Origin: Coenobita brevimanus
Taxonomy: Eukaryota > Arthropoda > Malacostraca > Decapoda > Coenobitidae
Reading direction: 5' to 3'
DNA length: 64,000 bases
Assembly (NCBI GenBank): GCA_032717465.1
Contig: CM064667.1
Coordinates: forward strand, 406,143 to 470,142
The notes under the pieces are model-generated. The model ran no database searches. It was not told where the DNA came from and worked only from the letters and a program-made list of their open reading frames with translations. The position numbers and the translations under genes are program-made. This document shows positions 36,986 through 48,133 of this stretch, piece after piece (position 1 is the first letter of the stretch; the number at the start of each line of letters is the position of its first letter).

Positions 36986-37532
36986 CCCACCCTCACCGAC
37001 ACCTCGAGTCCTTTCTTGTTCTCCGATGCGCGAGTTAACTGGTAATGTTAGTCTTTCACGTCCAATTACGGTAAACCCTGGGACAGATTTAAGCAAATAA
37101 TCTCAGTGCCTAACAGAATCTCAAACCCAGTCAAAACCAGTGTGTAAAGGCATCACCAGGCAAAGGCTCCAACGAAATCTTCTTACTCCTATGTAACGCA
37201 CGCTTCAACAGGTGCTGTGGCTATTAACTGCTTCTGTGGCACAGTAAAGATAAACACACATCACATGCTAACACACTCGGTTTCACGAACTTAACACCAA
37301 CATTTAGATAACTACAACAATCACCTGGTGATGATAAGTGTAGCACAGAATGTCAACGAGTGACGTCCCTTATACATAGCCATATAAACATATTTATCTA
37401 TATACTAGAACCAGTGTAATATTTTGAACACATAATGACTATACAAAATGCTTCTCTAGAAAGCTGCATGGGTGAGAAATGGAAACCGGCATCTAGGAGG
37501 GGGGCCATAAAATGAAGAATAAAAATAAACTT

Positions 37533-37533
<1 letters not shown>

Positions 37534-37574
<41 letters not shown>

Positions 37575-37608
37575 TAAGACTGAAAACATTCCCAAGGGAC
37601 CACAGGAT

Positions 37609-37696
<88 letters not shown>
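37534..37696. repeat. (GA)n ... (TC)n inverted arrays with an A-run
   Basis: About 33 bp GA, about 45 bp spacer, about 53 bp TC, then about 32 A. The two arrays are mutually complementary and could fold into a hairpin. Confidence 0.9.
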
Positions 37697-37698
<2 letters not shown>

Positions 37699-38644
37699 TG
37701 TTCATTCCCCACCCCTTCTTGCAAAAGAATATAACTGGTGGCAGGCGTGAGATGACTACACTTCAGCTTTCAGTAGCCTCTCATTCACCCGTCAGTCAAT
37801 AAATTATGGTACATGGCCACTAAAATACTGATGTTAGACGCGTGAGTAACCAGACGCCATCAATCAGGAGGCGATAACAAGTATAGTGTTATGAATGAGG
37901 TGATCCATCCCAGTGCTGACAGGTCTGGCAGGGGGAAGAGTTCTTAATGGTATACCTCCATATTTTTTTCCTGACTTCCTTCACTTTTTCCTTCTGCCAC
38001 TCTCTCCTTCCCCTAGTCTCTCAAGTTCCCTCTATCCCTCTCTCTTTCTATACTTACGATAAAAGGAGAAAGGGAAAACAGAAGGAAATAAGGGGGAACT
38101 GTGAAAAGAAAGAAAAGGAAAGAGGGAAGGAAGATGGGAAGAAGACGGGAAGGTAGGCAAAGGTCAAGAGGGAGCATGGACACAGGAATTTGATGGCACA
38201 GAGGAAATGGATTAACTTAGTATAATCGGAGAGCAGGGACAGGGAGAAATGGATAATGGATGGGTAGAGGGAGAGGATAATTTGCAACACTTTGTCTTAT
38301 CACTCATCACCCCTTTATCTTTCAACACTATGTTGAGAAGCAGTCAACACAATTCTTTCAGTAATAACAACCACAAGGACTCAAGGCGTGTATTTTCTGT
38401 GATGCACCTAAGAACAGGGAGTGTTAATACATACCAATACAGCTTACAGAGCACTGTGCATTGTGTTGCTAATACATCATTTCAAAGATTAAACGAAACA
38501 AAAGCTTTCGGGGGTTGAATGCTGATAGCCCGCCAAAATTTGTTGTTGGCTAAGGTAAAAGTTACCTATAAACCAAATCTGAAGAAAATTCAGAATGCAG
38601 TCACTGCGCTTCACAAAAAGCCAATCCAAATAAAACTACAAAGC

Positions 38645-39150
38645 ACTCAGAGGGCGCATACCTCAGCCAATGCCACTGCCATTAAAAAGGATCCGAATCC
38701 GGATCTGTGGAGATATTGTGTGGAATACATAGGATCCGGATCCGCCGCCAAATTTAATCAATTGTTCCTTGACCCATGGACCACTCTTCCGTAAAATTTA
38801 ATTGAAATGCATGGAGACCTTCTGCAGATACTGTGCGGGATAGTCTATACAGGTTCCGGATCCCCCTCAAAATTTAATCAATTCTTTCATGGCCCATGGC
38901 CCACCCATCCACAAAATTTCATTGGAATTTATTGGGAACTTTTGGAGATATTGGGCAGGATACTCCTGATCCAGATTCAGATCCGCCCCCCAATTTAGTC
39001 AGTTCTTTCTTGGCCCATGGCCCATTCTTCCACAAAATTTAACTGAAATTCATTGAGAACACTTGGAGATATCGTGTGGAAAAACAAACAAAAAAACAGA
39101 CAAACATAGGTGAATACATAATCTCATCCAACTTCGTTGGCAGATGTTAA
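38645..39150. repeat. Dispersed repeat with about three 120-bp internal units
   Basis: The same family as 24125-24364. Blocks AATTTAATCAATTSTTCNT...GGCCCATGG recur at about 38750, 38870 and 38990. It starts ATACCTCAGCCAATGCC and ends ACTTCGTTGGCAGATGTTAA followed by an A-run. Internal units were duplicated here or lost in the other copy. Confidence 0.65.
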
Positions 39151-39291
39151 AAAAAAAAAAAAATGGTGGCTGGTGTTCAGTCGTCTTGGAACCAATCCTC
39201 ATTAAAAGTAAATCACTTCTGCCGATCCTCATACTTGCTATTTCCTGAAGGTTTGGTGAAAATTCGTCACAAATTTGCAATATATTTTGGC

Positions 39292-39292
<1 letters not shown>

Positions 39293-39362
<70 letters not shown>
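39293..39362. repeat. (AC)n microsatellite
   Basis: AC array of about 70 bp. Confidence 0.97.
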
Positions 39363-39364
<2 letters not shown>

Positions 39365-40103
39365 CGACAAAAACTATTTTGCCTCGCCTTGCTAAAAGCG
39401 AACGATAATCAATGGACTACGGAAGCTCAAGAACATAGCTATGTACTTCGTTTTGCTATTCACATTATTTTTTCCTTAAGAAGAAAATCCACCTTTACTG
39501 TTTTCTTAATTAAGTGGTTAGAGGATGCATAAAGAATGTGTTAACTTGTTCTTTATTTACTACATTTAATTACCAAATGACATGTCGAATTAATCTGGTA
39601 ATCACAGGTGAGTGGAATGACTGGAAAAGGAAATACGCAATCTTTATCGAATGCTTCAGCGTTCCAACATAAGTAAGGATCTAGCGATATCTCACGTGTG
39701 TTTCCGACGTTTCAGTACTTAAAATATGTAAACAGATAAATAAAAATAAGCTTCTCGCCCTGTTTCAAGCCCATATTCCCCACCTTGCCGGTCAACAAAT
39801 CAACTGCTTTAAACTAGAGCAATTAGTTCATACAAGGCAGCTGCGGGATGTGTGGACTTTTGTCGATCAACAATGTAAGTGAATGCAGCTTTAATTACGT
39901 GTTTACGTGTGCAACTGCCTGGGGTAGAGTTAAATGAACTACTACTGATGGGTCTATCAAGAGAAGCTCAGATCATGGCCGGTTCTTCTCACAAGGGAGG
40001 TGTAAACTGTGCCTCATCATGCTGGCTTAGGAAAGGTTAGCATGAGAGCTGGTACTTTTCAGAACTGAACGAAACACCTGCAACCCGCTTATCCTCCCAT
40101 CCC

Positions 40104-40115
40104 CCACCCTCCCAC
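40104..40115. other. Left target-site duplication of the non-LTR element
   Basis: CCACCCTCCCAC here and at 46689-46700, flanking the element exactly at its AAC-rich tail. The sequence is low-complexity, so chance is possible, but 12 of 12 match. Confidence 0.65.
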
Positions 40116-40675
40116 TCCCTGCCTAGACACCGTCTGATGCAGAGCTCTGACTGTTTTCACACTGGTACTGGACTCGGTCTCATTTACTAGTGGCGATTTT
40201 TCGCCTGTTTTCTCAGATTTTGCCACCTTTGAGACTTAGTCTCTGACACTGAGAAAGGTTTTTTTAGACGTTTTTCCAGGTTTTCCTGGGACTCTGTCTC
40301 TGTTTGCCTGTGTGTGATTGACAGTGTGTTAGTTTTTTTTTGGGGGGGGGGGGCCTGCCGTTAGTGTCCCTCACTGTAGTACGACGCCGAACCCTGAAGG
40401 GGTACCGTTAGGGCACTTCCATGAAGGGGGGCCTTTAGGGCCTGGTTATAGGAGGCAGTGAGGGCGCCTCTGTTAGTTTAGGGAAGACCCGAAAGGGGCA
40501 GTGGCGGGGCCTCCCATCGCCCTTTAGAGGGCGGGGAGCATAGGTTGCCCGTCACTGTAGGGACCTTGGCCACTTTTGCTGTTTTTTGTTTGTGCTGTTT
40601 GAGTGGTTGTGTGTGTGAGGTGTGTGTGTGTGTGTGTGTGTGTTGACTGAGTTTTTCGCTGCTTGTGTGTGCAGC
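40116..40675 (+). other. 5' UTR of the non-LTR element
   Basis: 560 bp with T-rich, G12-like and GT-rich tracts and several GGGGC/GGGCC blocks around 40380-40540. No coding. It may hold an internal promoter, as in related elements; none can be pointed out. Confidence 0.55.
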
Positions 40676-42655
40676 ATGAAGGGATCTAGCATCCCTAGGC
40701 CCCAGGGGCATTCCCGCCTCCCGCTCCCTCAGTCGAGGCTCTCCAACCCGTGTCCTGCTACAGGCACGAAGCGGGAGCGTCATTTTTCTGACTCTAGCTC
40801 CCACTCGTCAGCTCACGAGGTTTCTTGTGCTGACCCCTCTCTACCAAAGTCTACGGGAGTGGTACCTCGCTCGCGTGGTGCCTCAACCCGCTCTGCTAAG
40901 GCAGCCCGCCGACATGAGGCTATGGAGGAGGTTGCACCTGCTCCACCCTCTCTCTCTTCCACCAAGGGCACTTCAGCTTCCCTACGTGCGGCTGCCAGCC
41001 CTGCTCCACAGCAAGGCACCCCCGTGAACCGAGCCCTCGGTCCGCAGCCTCGCGCTCCCACCTGCGCACCCTCTCACGAGCCCAGGCCGGCTAGGTCTGC
41101 TCATATTCCCAAGCGGCTGGAGGTCCCGTCGGAGGCTCCTGCTGCTACTCAGATCTCCCCCTCTTCTGATCCTGCTCTGCATGATGATGAGGGTTTCACC
41201 CCCGTGGCACGCAAGGGATCGAGGCGTGGTCGCCAGGGAAACGGCCCTTCTCCGGCAGTACGTACTGGGCTTCCTCTCAGGGGTCCCCCTGCTGCTCGTC
41301 CCTCCGTGTCAGTAGCTGTGCATCCGCCGCCCCGCTCTGCATTCCCAGCGTTCCGTGTGCCGGTCCAGGACGGGCATGCGATGAGTTACGACACCGTGGC
41401 TGCACTAGAGTGTCACCTGCCAGGGCTACGCTGCTCCAACCTGATAGGACGGGATGGAAGCTCGGTGTTGGTGCCGAAGGACGAGGGAGCTTACGACCTC
41501 TTGAGAACAGCTCTGCAGGACGAGGCTTCCCCTGTCAAGCTAGTCGAGCTGACGCCCGGCCAACAGTCAACGAAGGCAGTCGTCATGGGTTATCCCTTGT
41601 GGATGCCTATGGAGATACTGCTTCAGCACCCTCAGGTCGAAGAGGCAACCAGCTGCCAGAAAGCGCGGACCAGGGAGGAGACTCGACAGGTCATCGTCAC
41701 CCTGCGGGGTCCTCTGATCCCTGTGATCGACCTGGGGAACTGGGGAGAATATCACCTTCGCCCCTTCACCCTGGAGCCACTCCGTTGCTACAGGTGCCAG
41801 CGATACGGGCACCACAGAGCCACTTGCAACCGGGCCACAGCCTGTGGGATGTGCAGCTGCCCGCACGAAACGGAGAGGTGCTTGGCCAAGTTCAAGGCCA
41901 AGGAAGCTGTCTCTACCCGCTGCCCCAACTGCTCGGGAAAACATCATGCGTGGCACCCCAGCTGCCCAACCAGAGTTGCACTTGTCGATCGAGGGCGAGA
42001 ACGCCAGGTTACCTGGGTGAAGGAGCAACAGGCGAGCAGCAACAAACCGGCACCTCCGGGAACTTTCATTTGGGGGCAGCAACGCCGTCCAGCAGCAACT
42101 GCACCCCCCGTGCTAGACGAGGCAGCGTTTCCACCCCTGCAACCTGCTCTCACTCGTCACACGACGACTGTGGAGGTCCATCACCCTCCTCCCCCCCCAG
42201 TTCGGCAGACAGTCGAGGAGTTTCCTCCACCCACGCCCCACAACACGGGCTCTCCTCTCATAGTCTTCACCAGGGAAGAATTGCGTACACTGGGGACGGA
42301 AATTGCTACAAGCTTGGCTCAGATGCTAGGGACGCTTCTCGGCAGGCCTCTGGAAACGGCACCATTGGTACAGGCTGTGAACGTCATCGTCGACCAAGTG
42401 GTGGAGGCAAAACAACACCCGCGCTCTTCTTCCCTGGTACCTCCGGCATCATCTCCCACACAGACAACCGTGGAAGAGCTGCTGCCCACCCAGCTTCCTC
42501 TGCCTTGCCCTCGTATGCCAGTCAACATTCCTTCGGGGCTCACACCAGCCACAGCTGCGATCGAGGAAGAGCGCAGGGCCCTTGGCCTCCAGACAGATCA
42601 TCCCCAGTGCCAGATACCGCTGCCAGCCTCCGAGTCCTACAGTGGAACTGTTTAG
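40676..42655 (+). CDS. ORF1 (gag-like nucleic-acid-binding protein)
   Basis: ATG at 40676 (GCAGC before it) was chosen because the frame upstream is only the GT array. 659 codons to TAG at 42653. N-terminal half is proline/serine/arginine-rich. A central folded region (about residues 230-370) precedes three zinc knuckles: CYRCQRYGHHRATC, CGMCSCPHETERC and CPNCSGKHHAWHPSC, near residues 373-430. The C-terminus is proline-rich with a helical stretch. Such proteins coat element RNA and form the RNP. After the TAG the same frame stays open to TAA at 42941 with similar composition, so the original ORF1 may have been about 95 codons longer. Confidence 0.85.
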   Translation: MKGSSIPRPQGHSRLPLPQSRLSNPCPATGTKRERHFSDSSSHSSAHEVSCADPSLPKSTGVVPRSRGASTRSAKAARRHEAMEEVAPAPPSLSSTKGTSASLRAAASPAPQQGTPVNRALGPQPRAPTCAPSHEPRPARSAHIPKRLEVPSEAPAATQISPSSDPALHDDEGFTPVARKGSRRGRQGNGPSPAVRTGLPLRGPPAARPSVSVAVHPPPRSAFPAFRVPVQDGHAMSYDTVAALECHLPGLRCSNLIGRDGSSVLVPKDEGAYDLLRTALQDEASPVKLVELTPGQQSTKAVVMGYPLWMPMEILLQHPQVEEATSCQKARTREETRQVIVTLRGPLIPVIDLGNWGEYHLRPFTLEPLRCYRCQRYGHHRATCNRATACGMCSCPHETERCLAKFKAKEAVSTRCPNCSGKHHAWHPSCPTRVALVDRGRERQVTWVKEQQASSNKPAPPGTFIWGQQRRPAATAPPVLDEAAFPPLQPALTRHTTTVEVHHPPPPPVRQTVEEFPPPTPHNTGSPLIVFTREELRTLGTEIATSLAQMLGTLLGRPLETAPLVQAVNVIVDQVVEAKQHPRSSSLVPPASSPTQTTVEELLPTQLPLPCPRMPVNIPSGLTPATAAIEEERRALGLQTDHPQCQIPLPASESYSGTV

Positions 42656-43002
42656 GGGCATGGAGCAAGCTCGCCCACCTTCAGGAGGCGGCTGCCTGCA
42701 CCCCCTCCAGAGACTACCAACCCTCTACTGCGCAGGGCGGCTCGCCCGAAACAGAGGGCATGGCCTCGACTCACCGCTGCCTCATCCCAGAGGGCTCAGG
42801 AGCCTTGTCTCCCACCCACTCCATCAGAGGAAGCACCGGCAACAGTGGCAGTCGACATGGTGGTCAAGGCCCCGGCTTCCCTCTCGGGCAACAGCCCCTT
42901 GCCCCCCATGACCTGCGAGCAAACCCTGCAAACATCCGACTAATACAGTGGACCTGTTTGGGGATCAGGCACAAGCTCCCCCTCCTGCAGGAGGCAGTCG
43001 CC
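42540..43002 (+). repeat. Diverged internal tandem duplication at the ORF1/ORF2 junction
   Basis: The ORF1 tail plus endonuclease start appears twice about 300 bp apart: ACACCAGCCACAGCTGCGATC at 42542 with CTCCGAGTCCTACAGTGGAAC at 42628, then GCACCGGCAACAGTGGCAGTC at 42833 with ATCCGACTAATACAGTGGACC at 42934. Both endonuclease starts read in the ORF2 frame: VLQWNCLG (first) and LIQWTCLG (second). Confidence 0.6.
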
Positions 43003-46000
43003 AGGGATCAGCCCCACGTCTTCCTCCTGCAGGAGACCTTACTCCCTGACACTTCCTCCTTTCGTCTACCTGGATACACCTCCAATCTCCTCCCCTATGA
43101 ACGTGGAGTCACACGACGAAGATGTGCCATTCTCATCCAAGATCACGTCTCCCACACTGTTTGTGACCCCCTGCCTTTTTGTGGACCACGTGTAGAGGTG
43201 CAAGGTGTTGTGTTACACCTGGCATCCTCCTCACTAACTGTGTACAATGTCTACAAAAGCCAGGGGGGCACTCTTGACGTGGGAGAGGTCTTCTCCCACG
43301 CTGCCTCCCGTTCTGTCTTTATCGGGGGCGACTTTAATGCCCATCATGATATTCTTGCATTGCCCCTTCCATCCAACGAGGCAGGACGGCACATCTCTCT
43401 CGTTCTCGAGGAGATGGAAGGTGTCTCCTTGATAAATAACATTCAAGAACCCACCCACATTCGGGGAGGACGCCTGGATCTGTCATTCACCTCCACCCCC
43501 CTTGCTGGCTCGGCGCAATGGTCGCTCCACCCGCACCTAGCCAGCGATCACTTTGCCATACTGATCAGGCTGCCACTCACACCCCTCCCCCCGCCCCCAC
43601 CTCCCCCACCGAGATGGGACCTCAGCAAAGCTGACTGGACTGCCTTTGCCAGGGCCTTAACCACCATTTTTTAGGCCTCTCCTCCCGTCCTAGACCTCGA
43701 GGGTAGAGCAGATCAAGTTGCCAGTGCTTTTGCACAGGCCGCCTCCATATCCATCCCACAACAGCGTCGCTCCACGAAGCGTTACCGAGACGGCTGGATC
43801 TACTGCGACAGGGTCAGGGAACTTAACCACAGACTCAACGCTGCACGAAAGTAATACCGGCGGCGCCGCACATCCCCGCACCGCCGACACCTTGCTGCTG
43901 TTACGCAACACGTCGTGTCAGAAAAACGCCGGCTGAAAGAGGAGGTGTGGATCAGATGGTGCAGGACCTTAGACTCTCACTCCACTCTCAGGGAGATGTG
44001 GAGGAGAATCCGGTCTATCTCTGATCCACGTCCCCCCTGTCCTCCCTCTCACCCTGACCCAGCCGCTGAAGCCAGTCGTCTCGCTCAACACTTCGCGGAT
44101 CGCTCTGCTTCCCACAATCTTCCACAGTCCGTTAGAGACAAGCAGGAGCAGTTGTCTACCTCTCGTCTTGCAACAATTCAAGCTGCCTGTGAAAGGCTTG
44201 ACCCCGCCGATGTTCCCTTCACTAGCAGGGAACTGCATAAAGCACTGCAGCACAGAGGAGACACTGCTCCGGGACTCGACGAGCTAACCTACTCTCTGTT
44301 ATCACATGCTGGAGATTGTGGGAAAGATCACCTTCTTGATCTGCTCAACCTCTCGTGGTCTCAGGGCCGCTTACCAAGGTCGTGGAAGACAGCCATCATC
44401 CACCCGATCCCTAAACCTCGCGACCCTTCCGCCATGTGCCCGATCTCTCTTCTTAGCTGTGTTGCTAAGACGGCGGAGAGGGTGGTGCGAGCTCACCTTT
44501 CCTGGCGCCTGGGCCCGCTACACCCGAGGATCTTTGCCTATCACCATGGCAGGAGTGCCACCCACTGCCTAGCATCCCTCCTCGGGGAGCTCAGAGGGGG
44601 AAGGGGAATGGCCGTCTTCCTCGACCTTGAGAAGGCCTTTGAACTGGCTAACCCAGTCGTCATCCAGGCTGCTCTAGCTGAGAGAGGAATAGGGGGCAAA
44701 TTGCTCACCTGGGTGGGAGATTTCTTCGCAGGTCGTCAAGCAGGGGTCCGTTTCCAGGGGCATCTTTCCTCGTTTTACCACCATAGCAACGGCACACCTC
44801 AGGGGAGCGTCATAAGCCCGCTGCTCTTCAATGTCCTAGTTGAGGGACTCCTTACAGTCGATTACGGACAGGGGGTCACTCTACTCTGCTATGCCGATGA
44901 CCTGGCCCTAGTTTTCACGAGGAGAGATTGTTACAGTCAAGCCCTTTCTGCTCTTCCTAAACTTCACGCAAAGTGCACCGAGCTTGGCTTGAAGATCAAC
45001 TTCGAAAAAACCAAATGCCTGCCCTTTGGCTTACACCCCCCAGAATTCCCATTGTTGCTTGGTGGCCACCAGCTCTCCATCGTCACTCTCCACCAATGTC
45101 TGGGAGTCTGGGTCGACAGTGGTCTAACCTTCAAAAAGCAAGTCAGATACCTGCGGGAGCGTGCTGCCACCCGCACTGCTGCCCTAAGGTATCTATCACA
45201 ACGCAGCCTAGGGGCATCCTTTAAGGTCCTGAGAACGTTTTATGTTCATGCGGTCTGCTCGCTTGTGGATTACAGCGCCATATGCCTGACCGGCCTTGCC
45301 TCCCCATCCAGAAGGTCACTAGAAGTCCTTCAAAACGACTCCCTGAGAGTCATGTTGGGTGCTCCCCGGTGGACTCGGATTGCTAATCTAAGGGCTGAGG
45401 GTGGTTTGCCGTCCTTGGAGCATCGTATTGCTCTCCGGGCTACAGTCACCACCCTCCAGCTTGTCCAACGACGACCACACCTTCCAGTCTCAGCCTTATT
45501 CAGACGCCTCTTGAGCCGCCCATGTGACCCTCATCCAGAGCACGATTGGGCTCGCACCACTGCCGCCTTGGTGCATAGCCTTGGAGCCGCCCCTGACGTC
45601 TGTAGGGAACCCAACTCCCCCTACCCTGGTTACACCGATCCACCGCCATGGGCCCCCCTTCCATATGAAATTCACTGCCCCACTGAAGCTCACCCACGTG
45701 CTTCCATCCCTGCCCTTCTTCAACAGGAGGGCCTCAGCAGGATGGCTGCTCTCGATTCCCCTGAATCTGTCACTTATTACACAGATGGAGCTGTGTGTGC
45801 TGACGGATCTGCTGGGTCTGCTTTCGTTCTAGGACACCATATTGAATCTTGGCGACTCTCCCCTGGGGTCTCTGCCTTCCAGGCTGAGTTAGTTGCCATA
45901 CTTGGTGCATTACGCCACGCACAACTTAACCAGCAACAGCGGGTCGTCATCCACACAGACTCCTTGTCATCCCTTCAGGGGATGCGCTCCTTCTCCTGCA

Positions 46001-46600
46001 GTGACAACGTTTATCTATTAACGGAGATATACTCAGTCGCCTCCCTCCTCACGAACAGAGGCACCTCCGTCACCCTACACTGGATTCCAGGGCACGTTGG
46101 GATCCTTGGCAACGAACGAGCGGATGCTGCGGCACGCTCAGCATGCACTCTCCCGGGAATCACGTTCCCTCTCCGCCCTAGCACCTCTAACACCATTGCC
46201 AAACTGACTGGCACTATTGCAAGGCTGTCCCGGGAAGACCATCAACTGTGTGTTGCAGAGGGCTCTCGTTCTGCGTTGTGGTATGCCACAGCCACGACCT
46301 ACCTACCGCTCCTGCCTCCACCTGGAGTACCGAACTACGTGTTGGTGCGGCTCCGGCGATTACGGCTGGGATTCCCCTGTTACAGTCAGGTCACCGGGGC
46401 CGCACCAGAGCCATGCCCCCACTGCCTTGAGAGGGCTGAAGAGCCTCTACATTACCTACTCCACTGCCCAGCTCAGATCTCACCCAGATGTGGGCCGCGC
46501 CCGGTTTGATAATGCCTTCCATACAGCAGCCAACATCATTGCTCAGTCCCCTCTTAGCACTCTATTATTCTTAGTAACCAATTACCCGCCCCCTAGGTAA
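42934..46600 (+). pseudogene. ORF2: AP endonuclease, reverse transcriptase, RNase H (inactivated)
   Basis: One frame carries LIQWTCLG (42943), HVFLLQETLL, GGDFNAHH (about 43325) and ASDHFAI (about 43545) of the AP-type endonuclease; RT with GTPQGSVISPLL and CYADDL (Y-A-D-D at 44890-44901); RNase H with YYTDGAV (about 45775), ELVAILGAL, HTDSLSSL and GNERADAAA; and a terminal CPHCLERAEEPLHYLLHC zinc motif (about 46410-46465). It nicks target DNA and copies the RNA by target-primed reverse transcription. Damage: TAG at 43672, TAA at 43852 in the endonuclease-RT linker, and a frameshift near 46470 after which the C-terminus runs in another frame to TAA at 46598. The conserved Asn of the first endonuclease motif is Thr here. 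Confidence 0.88.
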
Positions 46601-46688
46601 ATCAGCAAGGGCATTGTTAGCTCTACCCTGACGGGCTCTTTGTTTGCCCGTACCCCACCTAGTGTGGGGAAATATCCAACAACAACAA
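46601..46688 (+). other. 3' UTR and AAC tail of the non-LTR element
   Basis: About 70 bp with a short hairpin (CCCACCTAGTGTGGGG) before the AACAACAACAAC tail, a likely recognition structure for the element's RT. Confidence 0.6.
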
Positions 46689-46934
46689 CCACCCTCCCAC
46701 CCACCCACCCGACATACAAATTCGTACCCCTGGAAGCACATTTAGCATTCTACTGACTTAACTACTGAGATGCCTCAAGACAATGTACCGTACCTGCTCT
46801 GATTCACCTCTTAAGTGTCAGACCATTGCATACACCATACTAGTCTACCTAACCTGGCCTTGATATTCGTCCTTGCGGACTATAGGTCTACGAGCTTTTC
46901 ATAGCATTCCTTCGTGATTACCATCATATTACAA

Positions 46935-47001
46935 TGTTGATCTATTGTGACAACTCGGCATTCAAGATGGAGAGATGGCAGTTTTAGGTCAAGTTAGAGT
47001 A
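46935..47001 (-). mobile_element. MITE-like element, terminal fragment (copy 3)
   Basis: Minus strand reads TACTCTAACTTGACC then GCCATCTCTCCATCTTGAATG, matching the left end of the copies at 19726 and 34763. Only about 67 bp remain. Confidence 0.6.
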
Positions 47002-47187
47002 AATTGGGCAATGTCTATTTTACAGCATAAATCATATGTATACTATACAAGACATATACACTTACAGTTCATGTACCATATAATTATCAACACAGACCAT
47101 TGTAATTACGATCAAATAACATGTGATGCCACAACACAACCAGACTACACACCAGACAACACCAGGTATCATGTTTAAGACCACACT

Positions 47188-47415
47188 AGCAGCCGTGGCT
47201 CAGTGGGTTAGAGCGCTCCGCTCTGACTGAAGGGTCGGAGGATCGAATCCACCCAAGGGTCACTGGTAGACATCAGGTAGGGCATCCGGTCATAAAATGC
47301 TACACGCTCCAGTCCAAAATCCTCTACCCAGGGGCAACGCCTTAGCCCTTCAGGGATACCTGGCGTAAAACCATTTTTTTTTTTTACCACACTAATAAAC
47401 CGATTATTATTATTA

Positions 47416-47453
<38 letters not shown>

Positions 47454-47455
47454 CA
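47188..47455 (+). mobile_element. tRNA-derived SINE with (TTA)n tail
   Basis: Perfect A box TGGCTCAGTGGG (47196-47207) and B box GGATCGAATCC (47240-47250). The body contains GGGCATCCGGTCATAAAA and CTGGCGTAAAACCA blocks and a T-run, ending in a (TTA)n array with minor interruptions from about 47403. Acceptor-stem halves do not pair, so it is a SINE and not a tRNA gene. Confidence 0.8.
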
Positions 47456-47583
47456 TCATTTTGCCCCCTAGGTCCAATAATATAAAAACTGACCAGGTCT
47501 CACTTCACACACCACATCAAGGAGCAGAACACATAACACATCAAACGACACTCAGTGCCTGATCAGAGATCGAAATGCACACG

Positions 47584-47590
<7 letters not shown>

Positions 47591-47624
<34 letters not shown>

Positions 47625-47677
47625 CGGATTCCCAAGTACCGGTTCCGTAGTGCTTTTTTTTTTTTTTTTTTTTTTTT
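47591..47677. repeat. (AC)n array and 24-nt T-run
   Basis: AC at about 47591-47623 and T24 at 47654-47677. Confidence 0.93.
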
Positions 47678-48133
47678 CTCGCAGGTCCTCACGAAGAACG
47701 GTAGCCTACACGACAGTCACTACAATCGCGGTTATCCATTTCCCCGATTACTGTGCTTATGTCAGTCTATTTGTTGGAATGAAAATCCAGTTTCGGCTAT
47801 GCCAGTATAATAAATGGTAGATTATAAAACACAGTGCATACACTGGTTGTAGACGGGGACAAAAGCAGAACATACAGAGAGAGAGACCATGGGAGACAGC
47901 GATTTCTTTCACAGTCATTGACGCTTATTGACAATCTACACAATATCCTGCCTTTTGTTAATCGAACCAAATTCCCATTCAATTTGTGGACCATGAACTT
48001 ACCAAGCCTGGTGGGCGTGCAAGAAAATAAAAACTCGGACATTTTCAATCAGATATCATATAGTTTATCGCACAACTGAGAGTTAAATCGAAATGGATTA
48101 ATTTAATACATCAGCAATTCAGCATATAACAAA

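Larger units (their letters stand above)
33730..40103. other. Gene-free region between duplication copy B and the non-LTR element
   Basis: No host gene. The plus-strand 166-codon frame at 33599-34099 starts inside the duplication and crosses its breakpoint, and shows no domain. Pyrimidine-rich strands at 35180-35700 and 37950-38160 give false frames. Supported repeats are listed separately; 39400-40080 shows nothing I can name. Confidence 0.65.
40116..46688 (+). mobile_element. Full-length RNase H-type non-LTR retrotransposon (I/Jockey/R1-related)
   Basis: 6.57 kb: GC-rich 5' UTR with a long G-run, ORF1 (gag-like, three zinc knuckles), ORF2 (AP endonuclease, RT, RNase H, C-terminal zinc finger), short 3' UTR and an AACAACAAC tail. 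A 12-bp repeat flanks it. An RNase H domain after RT places it among the RNase H-bearing I/Jockey/R1/LOA-type lineages; I do not assign the exact clade. ORF2 damage makes it inactive as sequenced. Confidence 0.85.

Noticed and set aside
40622..40675. Upstream extension of ORF1
   Set aside because: Encoded by a GT array (Cys-Val repeats) only; the ATG at 40676 is a better start.
41567..42082. Antisense frame of 171 codons opposite ORF1
   Set aside because: No motif; expected from the GC-rich codon use of ORF1.
41410..42600. Long plus-strand frame overlapping ORF1 as a separate protein
   Set aside because: A compositional shadow of the GC-rich ORF1; only its 3' part (from about 42628) encodes recognisable endonuclease sequence.
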